This document shows positions 22,267 through 36,200 of a stretch of 64,000 nucleotides of DNA, piece after piece. Numbering within the stretch: the first letter of the stretch is position 1; each line of letters opens with the position of its first letter. Both the position numbers and the translations under genes were made by a program. The notes beneath the pieces were generated by a model. The model searched no databases, was not told the origin of the DNA, and was given only the letters and a program-made list of their open reading frames with translations. Source of the stretch: Lithobates sylvaticus (lineage: Eukaryota > Chordata > Amphibia > Anura > Ranidae). The DNA lies in assembly GCA_028564925.1 (NCBI GenBank), contig CM053033.1, positions 82,435,968 to 82,499,967 of the forward strand, written 5' to 3'.

Positions 22267-23030
22267 AGTCTTTAAGTGGTTAAACTGACCTAATTTGCAG
22301 CCCAAAGTTCATCCCTTTGATCTAAAAGCGCTGATCTTTTTTATCTCAGCGATGAGCAATGTTGTGATAAACTTTGCCGGCTGCATTTTTCTCTTTCTTT
22401 TTTTGACAGCTCTGAGCAGAAAATGGCTCTGCACTTGTTACATGAATTGTGGAAATGCCGGATTGAGATTGTGAGGGGTTGAATCGAGATCGCAATTTTT
22501 TTAATGATTAATTGTGCAGCTCTAGTTTAACTAATATTTTTTTTTTTTTTTAATTCTTAATGGACATGACAGGGGGTGTGTCCTATGCCTACATGCTTTT
22601 GATAATGGGTGTCCCTCGTTCCCATCTCAAAAGGTTGTGAGGTGTGAGTGTAAACCAGCAGAGGAGAGGGGGGACAAATGGACCCTGGCACAGTTCTCTT
22701 AAAACAGTCCCTTAAGCTGGGTTGCCAACCTCCCGCAGCATTTTTTACTGGCAAAACATGGAAAATTTACTGGCAGAGCACATTTTTTACTTGCAACCTG
22801 GAAAATTACAGAACTCCTATTAAAAACTAAGACTAAAGTGAATATTTGAACAGTATAAACATGATATGGAAACACTGACAATACCTATAACAAAGTAATT
22901 TGCTTGATTTACACTTAAAAAGTCAACACAGCATGAAATTATCAGCCCCTGATATTTACTGGCAGTTGTAAAAAAATCACAGATTTTTTCAAACTGTCAG
23001 TTAATTTACTGGCAGTTGGCAACCCTGCCC
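22267..23030. other. Intergenic stretch, no gene seen
   Basis: There are fragments of old repeats only, including a tract with repeated TTTACTGGCA phrases near 22740-23020. No exon or element boundary could be supported. Confidence 0.35.
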
Positions 23031-23160
23031 TTGTACACACGATTGGATTGTTGGCCAACAAAACCGTGGACTTTTTTCCGAAGGGCATTGGCCCAAATTT
23101 GTCTTGCATACACACGGCACACAATTGTTGGCCAACAATCACGAACGTAGTGGTTTTTCA
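23031..23160. repeat. Fragment related to the TGCCGCGTACACACG MITE family
   Basis: The phrases TTGTACACACGATTGGATTG, GCATACACACGGCAC and CACGAACGTAGTGG match the layout of the intronic MITEs at 26322, 29181 and 40811, but only one half is present. Confidence 0.5.
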
Positions 23161-23389
23161 GCTCTTTAGCGCCACCCTTCAGGCTCCTCCTGCTAATTTC
23201 TGTGTTAGTAGAAGTTTGGTGAGTGTTGATTCGCGCTTTTCATTTCACGCTTTTCAGTTTGTTTCTGAACGGCCGTTCGTCAACTAGCCATGTTGCGGAA
23301 TCAGAGGAGATAACGTGTTATTTATTATTGGCCTTGGAGTTATTGCTTTGACATAATTTTTATGGGTTGAATAATGATTTGATTACTTC

Positions 23390-23645
23390 ACTTGAAGTAG
23401 CGCAATTTCAAAGTAGCAAGGTCAGCGTGATTTCGGGTGCTACTTGATATAGACATCTGTGTGGCTTCTTGCACAGATGTCTATTGAAGTCATGCCTGAA
23501 ATCTGCAAAAGTAGTGCAGGAACTACTTTTGCAAAATAGGTGTCGCACCGATTGGAACAGTGCCATAGCCGCCAATAGGCTGCGACTTGTCATGCGATCT
23601 CTCAAATTACATGACAAATCGCTCCAATGTGAACCTAGGTTTAAA
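23390..23645. repeat. MITE fragment, same family as 21100-21375, inverted
   Basis: The shared phrases include ACTTGAAGTAGCGCAATTTC, GATATAGACATCTGTG and GTGCGACTTG-like complements, and the fragment ends CCAATGTGAACCTAGG. No target duplication could be defined. Confidence 0.55.
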
Positions 23646-24171
23646 GAAGAATTGTACAAAAAAATGATTGGTTAAACCAACAAGTGCTTTTTTCTTTTTT
23701 TTTTTTACCACTACTAGTCCTTTTATATTGGCTTTTAGAATTTACAAATGAAGCAATTAAGAAATGGGATGAAAGGTTTAGCGCTGGGAAACACTGTTTT
23801 TGATAAGGAGTGCATTTTATATATAACTATATAGATCAGACCAAAATGAGGTATAAATGAGAAGGAAAGAGGGATAGAGGGACTTTGTTCCGAATCAGGG
23901 ACATTCCTTCGAAATCAGGGACAGTTAGGAGCTATGCAAACCAAGACTTGTGAAAATGAAAAATCTAAAGCACCAAAAGAATCTAACTATTGGTATAAAT
24001 GAGTGTTACCATAACAGCTGCAGTGAATAAGACCTTGCAAGTGCAAAATAGAACTAATATAAATAAAAATAAAATAAATACATTTTTTAAAGTCGCATCA
24101 GTTCTCAAATGTGATATTTATTTAACATTTGTGGCACTAAGCGCAGTATATTTATTTATTTTTAAATAAAA

Positions 24172-24968
24172 GAGGAGACCGCCATGGGACTTTGAGTGAG
24201 GTGGGAGAGATTTAGGCACACGTTCACAAAGAAATGTGATGAAGTCAATGTGATGAGCCAAGATACACACAACAGAAATACCCAGCGATGTAAACATGTA
24301 AGGAGCATTAATGGTGCCCGACAGGAAATTTCCAGCAATGTGGGTATATAAAAAGCATCGATGGTGCCCTACACGTTTCGCGAGTCTAATGCTCGCTCTT
24401 CAGGGGCAGATGCATATTTATTTTATCTGAAACAAAAGATAATAAAATAAATGGGTATATGTTGGTATTGGAATCATGAGGGCAGGAGGAAAGATAGTGA
24501 TTGGCAGAGGGGGTCAGCAAGAAAGAATAGCGAGCATTAGACTCGTGAAACACGTAGGGCACCATCGATGCTTTTTATATACCCACATTGCTGGAAATTT
24601 CATGTCGGGGCACCATTAATGCTCCTTACATGTTTACATCGCTGGGTATTTCTGTCGTGTGTATCTTGGCTCGTATATTGTTTTATCATGTATGTACAAC
24701 TTTCTACCTCATATTATGTATAGGTATCAACTGACTCAGCTATTCATGATGAATTTTATTATTCTGTGGATGTATTTGAAATGTAGTGTACTGTTATTTT
24801 TTGTTTGTATTTCTGCTGTTGACTTGGCTATTATGCCGGGTAAAGCACAATTATTGCTGTTCCCAATTTGTCATACAACAGTATGCGGTTAATAAATTGA
24901 CTTCATCACATTTCTTTGTGAACGTGTGCCTAAATCTCTCACACCTCACTCAAAGTCCCATGGCGCTC
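24172..24968. mobile_element. Inverted-repeat element, arms about 230 bp
   Basis: The left arm (from AGGAGACCGCCATGGGACTT) and the right arm (ending AAGTCCCATGGCGCTCTC) are reverse complements over roughly 230 bases, including TTCACAAAGAAATGTGATG and GCACCATCGATGCTTTTTAT. The middle (about 24410-24530 plus a unique stretch on the right) differs. There is no transposase. The class is unknown. Confidence 0.75.
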
Positions 24969-24999
24969 TCTCCTTTTTTCAATGTATTTCAGGGATGGA

Positions 25000-26045
25000 G
25001 TTGGGAGAGTGGTCTTGACAGTCCTTATTTCCCCTTTTTTTTTCTATTTTTAAACCAAGACTTGTGTCAAGTGCGTCTATCAGCTGTTACAGTGGCGGGT
25101 CACATGACAACAGGTGATGCCCCTCCAAAGCCAGCCAATCAGAGGCTTTATTTCCATCTCACTGAAGGTCAGCAAAAATGAAGAACAGTGCTAAATGTTT
25201 TGTCAATCAAGCAAATCGGGGTGATCTGGATCTTGCGCTGCTCTATGTGAATTCTTTTTTATGGCACTAATAACTAAATGTATTGCAGGACAAAAAACTC
25301 TTCTTCTAACAGACCCTACTTTTAGGGACTGTCCTTCTTTTGATCCATCCCTCTTCTGATTTAATCTGAAGTCTGATATATACATCTGTATAATAAAATG
25401 TACTATTTACCTACCAGATTTCAAAACTGCTCTTAATTTCCGACTCCTCCATGTAATGACCACATTCTTTATTTTCAAACACCTAAAAAAAGCAGTGGTG
25501 AACCAGCCCATGGGTTTTTGATGGAGTCTGGATGCTGTGGACAACACAACTGTTACCAATTTGTGATTTTTTTTTTTTTTATTCACTTATTCTTAGTTTT
25601 CTGATGTTGGTTGTTGTAGATGTCTGTAAATCCAGGAACTTTCGATATAAGGGTTCATCATTGGGGGGGGGGGGGGGGCATAAATGTTGGCAGTAAAAGT
25701 GATCTCTTGTTCCTATAGCAGAAAGTCTGGAGGTGTAAAGTTGGTACTGGTGGTTTCCCAGTTTCTGATGAGTTGTTCTGTATTTGCAGTGAGAACACAC
25801 AGTTGGGATTTTCAACATTCTGAACGGAGCTATTTATATACATACAGTTCTTCCCTTTTTGCGCAATGCTCCTCTTGTCCCTCCCCAGTGATAGGAAATT
25901 ACCTATGGCATGCAGAACTGATACACTGTCCCTTCCATCTCCATCTGATGAGACCAGAACAGAGCAGAGCAGAGCATGAGCTAACACTATACATATACTG
26001 ACCTCACTACACCGAACAAACTGACCCCTCCACACCGCCATCGCC
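25000..26045 (+). promoter_or_regulatory. Upstream region of SLC2A6, promoter not resolved
   Basis: The first coding exon lies at 26046 and no upstream exon could be recognised. The last 100 bases before it contain AGAGCAGAGCAGAGC and a weak ATACATATAC but no clear TATA box, CpG island or initiator. A G-run (about 25663-25678) lies 370 bases upstream. The start site and promoter position are unknown; an upstream non-coding exon is possible. Confidence 0.25.
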
Positions 26046-26137
26046 ATGGACACAAGACCGCTACTCAGCACCCCCAGAACTTCTGATTACCAGTCTGTGG
26101 GGAAGACTTTGAGAGAAGCAGAGAAGAAATATGTCAA
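26046..26137 (+). CDS. SLC2A6: SLC2A6 exon 1 (coding)
   Basis: The start ATG is in a strong Kozak context (GCCATGG). It encodes residues 1-30 plus two bases of codon 31: [16 protein letters not shown] and a basic stretch before the first helix. The donor is CAA|GTAAGT, phase 2. The dileucine sorting motif is here. The start is the only ATG giving an N terminus of family length. Confidence 0.9.
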
Positions 26138-29100
26138 GTAAGTGAGGAATTATAATATTATCTATACATATGTATATATTTGTATCTGTGTATGTATTCC
26201 ACGCTGCATTTTCAAAATTCAAAAAATTATGTACATACGTTTATGCCCCATAGGAGCTTACAGTCTAATATCCTTTTTAACAGTCTAGACACATATTTTG
26301 GGATGATTAGATTAACTTTTATGCCGCGTACACATGTATGGATTTACCGTCGGAAAAAAAACTTGGATGATTTTTCCGACGGAATTCCGCTCAAGCTTGG
26401 CTTGCATACACACGGTCACTGAACTTTCGACCGTCAAGAACGTGGTGACATACGACGAGCCGAGAAAATGAAGTTCAATGCTTCCGAGCATGCGTCGAAT
26501 TGTTTCCGAGCATGCGTAGGAATTTTGCGTGTCAGAATTGGTACAGACGATCGGAATTTCCGCTCAAAACTTTTTCCGACCAAAAAATTGAGAACCTGCT
26601 CTCAATCTTTTGCTGGCTGGAATTCCGCCAGCAAAAGTGAGATGGAGCATACACACGTCGCATTTTCCGACCAAAAGTTCTCATCGGACTTTTGCTGGCA
26701 GAATTTCAGATCGTGTGTATGCAAAGAAAACATGTTAGAGTCTGCAAAAGACTTGAGATTGGGGTGGAGGTTCATCTTCTAGCAGGACAATGACCCCAAA
26801 GCATACAGCCAGAGCCACAATGGAATGGTTTATATCAAAGCATATTCATGTGTTAGAATGGCCCAGTCAAAGTCCAGATCTAAATCCAATTGAGAATCTT
26901 TGGCAAGACTTGAAAATTACTGTTCACAGACGCTCTCCATCCAATCTGAGAGAGCTTGAGTTATTTTGCAAACAAAAATGGGAAAAAATGTCTCTCTAGA
27001 GTTGGTAAGGGACATCCCCAAAAAAGACTTGCAGCTGTAATTGCAGAGAAAGTTGGTTCTACAAAGTTTTGACTCCGGGGGGCTGAATACAAATGCACGC
27101 CACACTTTTCACATATTTATTTGTAAAAAATTTAGAAAACCATTTATCATTTTCCTTCCACCTAACAATTATGTGAAGGTTGGTCTATCACATAAAATCC
27201 CAATAAAATACATTTACGTTTTTGGTCGAAACATGACAAAATGTGGAAAAATTCAAGGGGTATGCATACAAGGCATTGCATTGGGGTGCATTTGTGAGGA
27301 GAATTGTGCGTCATTCAATAGAACTGCAACGCTGATTGTTTGTTACCTTCCGTTTTGGTATTACAAACAGATAAAGGCAGCCTTAAAACCCTGAGTGCTA
27401 ATGGCCCATTCACACTACTGTATTCACATTATTGCACATTTGTGCGCATCAAGGTGGACTACGTTAGGACACAGACTGTGTTACGGCACATGCATCTACA
27501 TGGGTTAGCCATTGTTTTAAATGGTTCAAATCCACAAAATGTGGATGTGCCTTGTCTGTTTTTTGACACACGTTATATAACCTATTAAAGTGGAACTTCA
27601 CTCTCTCAGTCAACATTGTTTTTTTTTTTATCCTCATGCTGCTAGCATTAGTAAACAGATAGAAAAGTATATCATATTTACTTGTTTTAAACTTTTTTTT
27701 AAATTCCTTTAGTAACCTTTCTGGTTTCTTGCCTAGGTAAAATAATGTCAAACATCTCAGGAGTCTTCAGGAGGGGGAGAGGAGGAGTTTTCTAAGCTAT
27801 GCACACTCTCCTGCATGGATGCATGCTTGAGCTAAGCGCAGATGGATTCCAGGAAGAATCATCTGCCCTTACTCAAGATGGCCACGGCTAGAAATGCTAG
27901 GGGGGTGTTTTTCAATGTGATTTCTCAACAAAATTAAGCATAGAGACATGAATGGATGAGGGAATTTGCTTTGAAAATTATTAATAAATCAAATAGTGTT
28001 TTTGGTTTGTGGTGCTCAGATGCAGTAAAGATCTGCTTTAGATCATGGCATATTAGGAAAACACACAATTTTCAATAATGCACACAAAAAGCCATTAACG
28101 CGGAAGGAAAAGTGAGAATCCACCCTTTAGGCAGCCCATGTCACTGCCTGTTTTTCATTTATTAATTTGCGCATGATTCACATCTGTGTGTTGTGATGCA
28201 CTAAGTGAAAATGTGTTTTGCTGCACTGTATATGTGTGCTGAATGGCATTGCAGAGCAATACAAATATAGCCATCTATTAACGTGGAGTAGAAACACATT
28301 TTGCCAAGCCTTACCACAAAGCATATGTGTGACTAGGCCCTCGAGGAGTAAAAATAAAGAGATGGGCTGGACTGCTGCTAATTGATCTGATGAGATCCAG
28401 CAGGTGGTGAGCTAAAGTTTTCTCGCTGTTGAGGAACTAGAAGTCACAGCATATTATCTGCCAACATGTGCTGAAGCTTGAAGTTACTCATTAGCATGCT
28501 ACTGTCTGATTATACAATCTCCTCTAGGGCCGGTTCACACTTGTGCGATATTATTCGCAGCGCACTGCTGTTCACATTACATGCGATGTCTGTGCGGTGC
28601 GATATTAGCCATACAGATAGTATGGCTGATATCGCACCGCATTTGGTCCAAACATGCACAGGACCCTTTTTTCTGTTCGGACCAGAATCGGATCGCATGT
28701 GTGTTCACACATATGCGATCCGGTTCATGTCCGAACTGTCAGTTCGCAGTGCGATACGCAAGCTGAAATGGGGGGGTCGTTAACATATAATGACACTCCC
28801 CAGCAGTTCGCATATGGCAGTGTGAACTGCCATGCATGTCCGGTGCAATGCGGGAACCCGCAGTGGATTCAAAGGGTTCTCGCATCGCACAAGTGTGAAT
28901 CGGCCCTTAAATGTACCAGCTAGAGGAGGGTATGCATTAAATGAACAACTAAATGTATTGTTTAGATCCACTTTTTCCCTTTGTTGGCTAGCCCCCCCCC
29001 CCCCAAGTATCACAGAAATGTTGCAATTGAATTGGATAGTGTGTGCCAGCTTTATACTGGTTTGTGTACCCATCATTGTCAGTCATTAATAGTCAACATC

Positions 29101-32100
29101 TATCCCCATACCAGCAACTTTAACAGTGCTACCCAGAGGACAGATGAAAAAACTGCAGTCATTTGAAATTGCGCTTCTAATGCCCCATACACACGGTCGG
29201 AAATTCCGACCACAAAATCCGTCAGATTTTTTCCGACGGATTTTGTCCGACACTGGTGTTGCATACACACGGTCGGACAAAGTTGTTGGAAAATCCGATC
29301 ATTCTGAACGTGGTGACGTTTGTTGCGTACGACGGGACTACGTAGAGGCTAGTAGCCAATAGCTTTGGTCTTGTAATTTGATCTGAGCATGCGTGGCACT
29401 TTGTCCGTCGGAATTTGCTACACACGATCGGAAAAAGTCAGATCGGACTTTGTTGTTGGAAAATTTGAGAGCAGGATCTCAAATTTTTTTCCGACGGAAA
29501 AAGTCCGATGGCGCCCACACACGGTCCGATTTTCCGACAACATGGTCCGATAGGACATTTTCCGTCGGAAATTCCGACCGTGTGTACGGGGCATTAAACA
29601 CCACATGCTTCATGATAATACTTATGAAAGGACAATATTGAAAGCTGGGCTAATTGTAATTTAACAAAAAAATATAACCCAATCACTTGTTAGGAAAACA
29701 TGTCCATTGCTTAATTCTCCTGACATGAGACACAAAGCAAAGCAGTCATTTCCACTTCTGCTTTCTTCCTTTGTTTCAACATCTCCAAAAGTTACTGGTG
29801 GGAGAAGTGACTAATCACAAGTGTAAGTCATAGGGGTGATTCAGCTTGGCAGAAGCAAAATATAACTGGTATCACTATTTTGTAAAGAGATGGCCTTTAG
29901 GGATTGCACTCCAAAGTTTAAAATAATCCTGGTTTTATTTGGGCCAGCTTTAACAATTTGAATGAAATCTACCCTCTGAGTAGAGAGACCATGAGCAGCT
30001 GCCTTGTTTACTTCTTTCCTCTTTTCCCCACAGAACACTGGATAACAGGAAGATGTTCCTGGCTGCGTTTTCGGCTGTTTTGGGCAACTTCACATTTGGT
30101 TACGCACTGGTTTACCCCTCACCAGTCATTCCAGCTCTGGAACATGATACCGATCCCACTTTGCACATTACAGATGCGGAGACGTCTTGGTTCGGGGTAA
30201 TGAGATTAAAGTTTTGTATAAAGATTAAAGGCTTAAAACAGAAATCTAGACTGGCATGTTGCTGAGATGATGAAACCAGCCTTTTATACTGTATACTGCT
30301 TTGGCTTAAATAGTTTACATCAAAATTACTAAATAATTCCAAAATATTTTTCACTACTGGAAGACTCTGCTTCTTCCGTCATCAGTTAACCTTTCCTGAA
30401 ATAGTCTGGGCAGTTGAATGACTCTTCTCCTTCCACTATCTAACTCCTCTTCTGATATACTGTGGGCATTTGAATGGCTCTTCACCTTCCACTAACTCCT
30501 CTTCTGATATACTGTGGGCATTTGAATGGCTCTTCACCTTCCACTAACTCCTCTTCTGATATACTGTGGGCATTTGAATGGCTCTTCACCTTCCACTAAC
30601 TCCTCTTCTGATATACTGTGGGCATTTGAATGGCTCTTCACCTTCCACTAACTCCTCTTCTGATATACTCTGGGCTATTGGAAAAGTCTTCTCTTTCCAC
30701 TAACTTCTCTTCTGATATACTCTGGGCTTTTGGAGGACTCTTTTCCTACCACTATCTTACTCCACATCTGATGTACTCTGGGCTTTTGGAGGACTCTTCT
30801 CCTTCCATTATCTAAATCCTATTTTGCTATAATTTGGGCTGTTGGATGACTGTACTTGTTCCACTGTCCAACTCCTCTTCTGATATACTCTGGGCTGTTG
30901 GGGGACTCTTCTCCTTCCACAATCTAGCTCCTCTGCTGATATACTCTGGGCTATTGGGGGATTTTTCTTCTTCCACTATTTATCTCCTTCTCTGAGATAC
31001 TTTGTAAATCACTCTAATTATTCCTTCATTGCATTTCCCTTGCAGTCAGTGTTTGCACTGGGGACCTGTGTCGGTGGATTAAGCTCAATGTTCCTAAATG
31101 ATTGGCTCGGACGTAAACTAAGCATCATGTTCTCCGCACTTCCTGCAGCAATTGGCTTCCTGCTAATGGGGAGCGCTCAACACATCTCCATGCTTCTCCT
31201 GGGAAGAATCCTCACAGGTCTAGCCGGGGGTTTGACATCATCCTCAATACCAGTGAGTGGGTCACTTTCTAGAACATTCCTGTTGATAAAGTAACCTGTT
31301 TGCCGGATACTTGGTGTTTGTGGCGGTAGGTGGCCCTTTTACTCAGCGTTCTGTCAGCGATAGCCCAGAGTTAATTTTGTGCTGACGTGTTGAAATTCAT
31401 GTGTGTCCCCATACAAATCAATGGCTGCTTTGTCCCGTTGCATCATCAAAAGCTCTTTAGATAATAAAATTCATGTTTTTGGTCATGGCTATGCATCTCC
31501 TGTAGGAAAAGATCACCAAGTAAGTAGCTGAACACAGTTAAAAACAAAATATATACGGCATCTCACAAAAGTGAGTACACCCCTCACATTTTTGTAAATA
31601 TGTTATTATATCTTTTCAAGTGACAACACTGAAGAAATGACACTTTGCTACAATGTAATGTCGTGAGTGTACAGCTTGTATAACAGTGTAAATTGCTGTC
31701 CCCTCAAAACAATGCAACACACAGCCATTAATGTCTAAACAGCTGTAAACAAAATTGAGTACACCCCTATGTGAAAATGTCCAAATTAGGCCCAATTAGT
31801 AATTTTCCCTCCTCTGTGTCACGTGACTCGTTAGTGTTACAAAGTCTCAGGTGTGAATGGGAAGCTGGTGTGTTTAATTTGGTGTTAACACTCTCACTCT
31901 CTCATACTGGTCACTGAAAATTCAACATGGCACCTCATGGCAAAGAACTCTTTGAGGACACGAAAAAAATAATTGTTTCTCTACATAAAGATGGCCTAGA
32001 CTATAAGAAGATTGCCAAAACCCTGAAACTGAGCTGCAGCACGGTGGCCAAGACCATACAGCGGTTTAACAGGACAGGTTCCACTCAGAACAGGCCTCGC

Positions 32101-33202
32101 CATGGTTGACCAAAGAAATTGAGTGCACGTGCTCAGCATCATATCCAGAGGTTGTCTTTGGAAAATAGACGTATGAGTGCTGCCAGCATTGCTGCAGAGG
32201 TTGATGGGGTGGGGGGTCAGCCTGTCAGTGCTCAGACCATACGCCGCACACTGCATCAAATAGGTCTGCATGGCTGTCATCCCAGAAGGAAGCCTCTTCT
32301 AAAGATGATGCACAAGAAAGCCCGCAAATAGTTTGCTGAGGAGAAGCAGAATAAGGACATGGATTACTGGAACCATGTCTTGTGGTCTGATGAGATGAAG
32401 ATAAACTTATTTGGTTCAGATGGTGTCAAGCATGTGTGGCAGCAACCAGGTGAGGAGTACAAAGACAAGTGTGTCTTGGCTACAGTCAAGCATGGTGGTG
32501 AGAGTGTCATGGTCTGAGGTGGCATGAGTGCTGCCGCCACTGGGGAGCTACAGTTCATTGAGGGAACCATGAATGCCAACATGTATTGTGACATACTGAA
32601 GCAGAGCATGACCCCCCTCCCTTCAGAGAATGGGCCGCAGGGCAGTATTCCAACATGATAATACGACCCAATCACACCTCCAAGACGACCACTGCCTTTC
32701 TAAAGAAGCGGGGATGGACTGGCCAAGCATGTCTCCAGACCTAAACCCTATTGAGCATCTGTGGGGCATCCTCAAATGGAAGGTGGAGGAGCGCAAGGTC
32801 TCTAACATCCACAAGCTCTGTGATGTCATCATGGAGGAGTGGAAGAGGACTCCAGTGGCAACCTGTGAAGCTCTGGTGAACTCCATGCCCAAGAGGGTAA
32901 AGGCAGTGCTGGAAAATAATGGTGGCCACACAAAATATTGACACTTTGGGCTCAATTTGGACATTTTCACTTAGGGCTGTACTCACTTTTGTTGCCAGCG
33001 GTTTAGACATTAATGGCTGTGTGTTGAGTTATTCTGAGAGGACAGCACATTTACACTGTTATACATGCTGTACATTCACTACTTTACATTGTAGCAAAGT
33101 GTAATTTCTTCAGTGTTGTCACATGAAAAGGTATAATAAAATATTTACAAAAATTTGAGGGGTGTACTTTTGTGTGAGTGAGTGAGTGTGTGTGTGTGTG
33201 TG

Positions 33203-33265
<63 letters not shown>

Positions 33266-36200
33266 ATATATGTATGTATATGTAGCACCCTGGAGTTTAG
33301 GCAGATCTATCTATTGATTTGGAAGTTTGGCCTTGTTGCACTTTTCTCTTCTACCACCAGGTGGCCGGGTACTTGGTGGTACTAGATATCAGAAGGGCAA
33401 CCCAAGGTCAGGTTATGAGTATGTGGGGTGTCTCAGCCAATGGGTAGGGGTTTTCTAGGATCCCTTGGCCTGTTGGGAGAGCCTATATATTCAGGTGAGG
33501 TCAGGTGATCTATGTTCTGTGCCACTCGGACGGCTGTCTGGGTGGACGTGTGTTGTATTGTCCGGGCTGCTACGCTGGAGATTGGGCCTATCCCTGGCAC
33601 ATCTGGTTGCTAGGCTGTCTGAGGGCCTATCTAGAAGCAGGTTAGCATCGCAGGTCTGGGACTGCGGCTTGCAGTCCAACCAAAAGTGAAGGTTCTGCCG
33701 GCCGGAGGACCTGTTGTAGTCGGAGGTAGAAGGGAAGCTGTCGCCACTAAGGGTCCAACAACCTTATTACCAGGGACCACAGTGAGTAACTGAAGCAATA
33801 CCGGAGCAGTATTCTCACCAACCAGGGACGGTGAAGAATCAGGAAACTTCAGTGGGTATCAAGCCAGGGACCCAGCCAGCGGAGGTGACGCTTGCAGAGC
33901 AGCCTTGTGTGACAAGCCAGGGACCGAGCAGGCCAGTGGGGTGAAGCTTGAGCGGTATCTGGAGTGCCAAGCTAGAGACCCAGCAGAGATTCGAGGGTGA
34001 CGCTTGAGGAAGATACCACAGTGAAAATTGGAGGCGCTCAAGGGATTCAGTGGCAGTGAATCAGCCTGTCTAGTGAGAGACCCGGAGCTCAGTGGGCTGA
34101 AGAACTACAAGGAGATATTGTAGAAGACGTGAAAGTAACTGTTACATTTTGTATTAGGAACTGTTAAACTCACCATAGGGGACAGCATTCCTGCACATGC
34201 AGATGTGGCATCTTACTGGACACCTTTCCCTGCATGGCTGTCCTCCTATTGAAGTCTCAGAGTCTGCCAATTGAATTTGCAACTACCTAAGGGTGTCCTG
34301 GCCCTAACAATCTTTCCCCCAAAAGTTTGTTAAGAGAAATAAAAATCTCTTTTGCATTCAAGAAATTTCTGGTGCCCAATAACTTTATCCACCTTGCACC
34401 TACTTTGCCTCACAACCCACCATATACAGAAGGATGTCAGCTATCTCTGGCCCTGGAGGTTCTCATTAGACCAAGGAGGCCTGGGACCTTGCTACATTTG
34501 GCGCCCAATGCAGGGCTAAGGCGTTATCTCTACAGCAGCTGCCCTTAACAACCGGTCTCAGCTTCATCAGGATTTCGTCTGGCTCTATGGAAAGGTGGCA
34601 AGTAAAATCCATACTTCTTATAGACAGTGTTGTTGTGTGTACTACCAATATGGGGAAGAACCAACAAGTCTTATTGCTCGGGGGGAGAGGATCAGCCTGG
34701 TCTTTTGACACTTCCCGTCAGCGCTGTGAGGGTTAATACAGACACCAAAATGGACTCCATTACAGTTCTGGCACTCTGCAGCACGAAGAAGGCAGGCGCC
34801 ACAGTTCCCAGAGAACATTTGCACCAATCCGTTCGCAGATGGAGGAGTCCCCGCTCTGCAGAGGAGGATAAGGATGTTCTGCCATGTGTGTCGGATTGTG
34901 GGTTGGAAGGAAGATGGTGCAGTTTGTAGGAGACATGGCGGATTGCAAAAAGTACTCTCCAGGTGTTTGTTTCGGTCTGAGCAATGCAAAACCTGTCCAC
35001 TCCTAACTGACACCGGAGTGTGGTATACACCGAAGGGTAAGCTTGCCCTATATACCGCTGGAGGCTTTGAGGCTCTGGGACTGATCTGTGGGGAATGTTC
35101 GGCCTGACAACTAGGGATGAGCCAAACACCCCCGGGTTCAGTTCGCACCAGAACCTGCGAACGGACCGAAAGTTTGCACGAATGTTAGAACCCTATTAAT
35201 TACAATGGACGCGAACATTCGAAATCTAAAGTGCTATTTATAATGGCCAATATGCATGTTATTGTCCTAAAAAGGGTTTGGGGACCCGGGTCCTGCCCCA
35301 GGGGACCTGTATCAATGCAAAAAGAACTTTTAAAAACGGAAGTTTTTTCTGGAGCACTAATTTTAATGATGCATAAAGTGAAAAAAAAAAGTGAAATATT
35401 CCTTTAAATATCGTACCTGGGGGTGTCTAAAGTATGCCTGTGAAGTGGCATGTGTTTCCCATATTTAGAACTGTCCCTGCACAAAATGGCATTTGCAAAG
35501 GAAAAAAAGCAATTTAACCACTTGGTCCATTGGTCCAGTCCCGGACGAATTTCCCGGACGAATTTGCAGCCAAAGGACCAGGCCCCTTTTTGCAATTCGG
35601 CACTGCGTCGCTTTAACTGACAATTGCGCAAAATAGAGCGACAATTTTGAAAAAAATTCAATATTTTTTACTTTTTGCTATAAAAAATATCCCCAAAAAA
35701 TATATAAAAAAACATTTTTTTCCTCAGTTTAGGCCGATATGTATCCTTCTACATATTTTTGGTAAAAAAAAAATCGCAATTAGCAATTATTGATTGGTTT
35801 GCGCAAAAGTTATAGCGTTTACAAAATAGGGGATAGTTTTATAGCATTTTTATTAATATTTTTTTTTTACTAGTAATGGCGGTGATCAGCAATTTTTATT
35901 GTGACTGCGACATTATGGCGAACACATCGGACATTTTTGACACATTTTTGGGACCATTGTCATTTTATACAGCAATCAGTGCTATTTAAATTCAGGAGTA
36001 TGCTGTGCAGGAGGCACACTACACTGACTGAATATTAGGCAGATGCCTGTGTTGCACAAATCAACTACACAACACCAGCAATGAGGGGGTAGATTCAGGT
36101 GTATGCTGTGCAGTGTGCAGGAGGCACACTACACCCACTGTAACAGCACTAGGTTAGGAAGCAAAGCAAAGCTGACACTGTCCCTGCCTATCCTGCTCTC

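Noticed and set aside
32364-32970. Minus-strand open frames of 103-115 residues
   Set aside because: Antisense shadows of the Tc1 transposase pseudogene.
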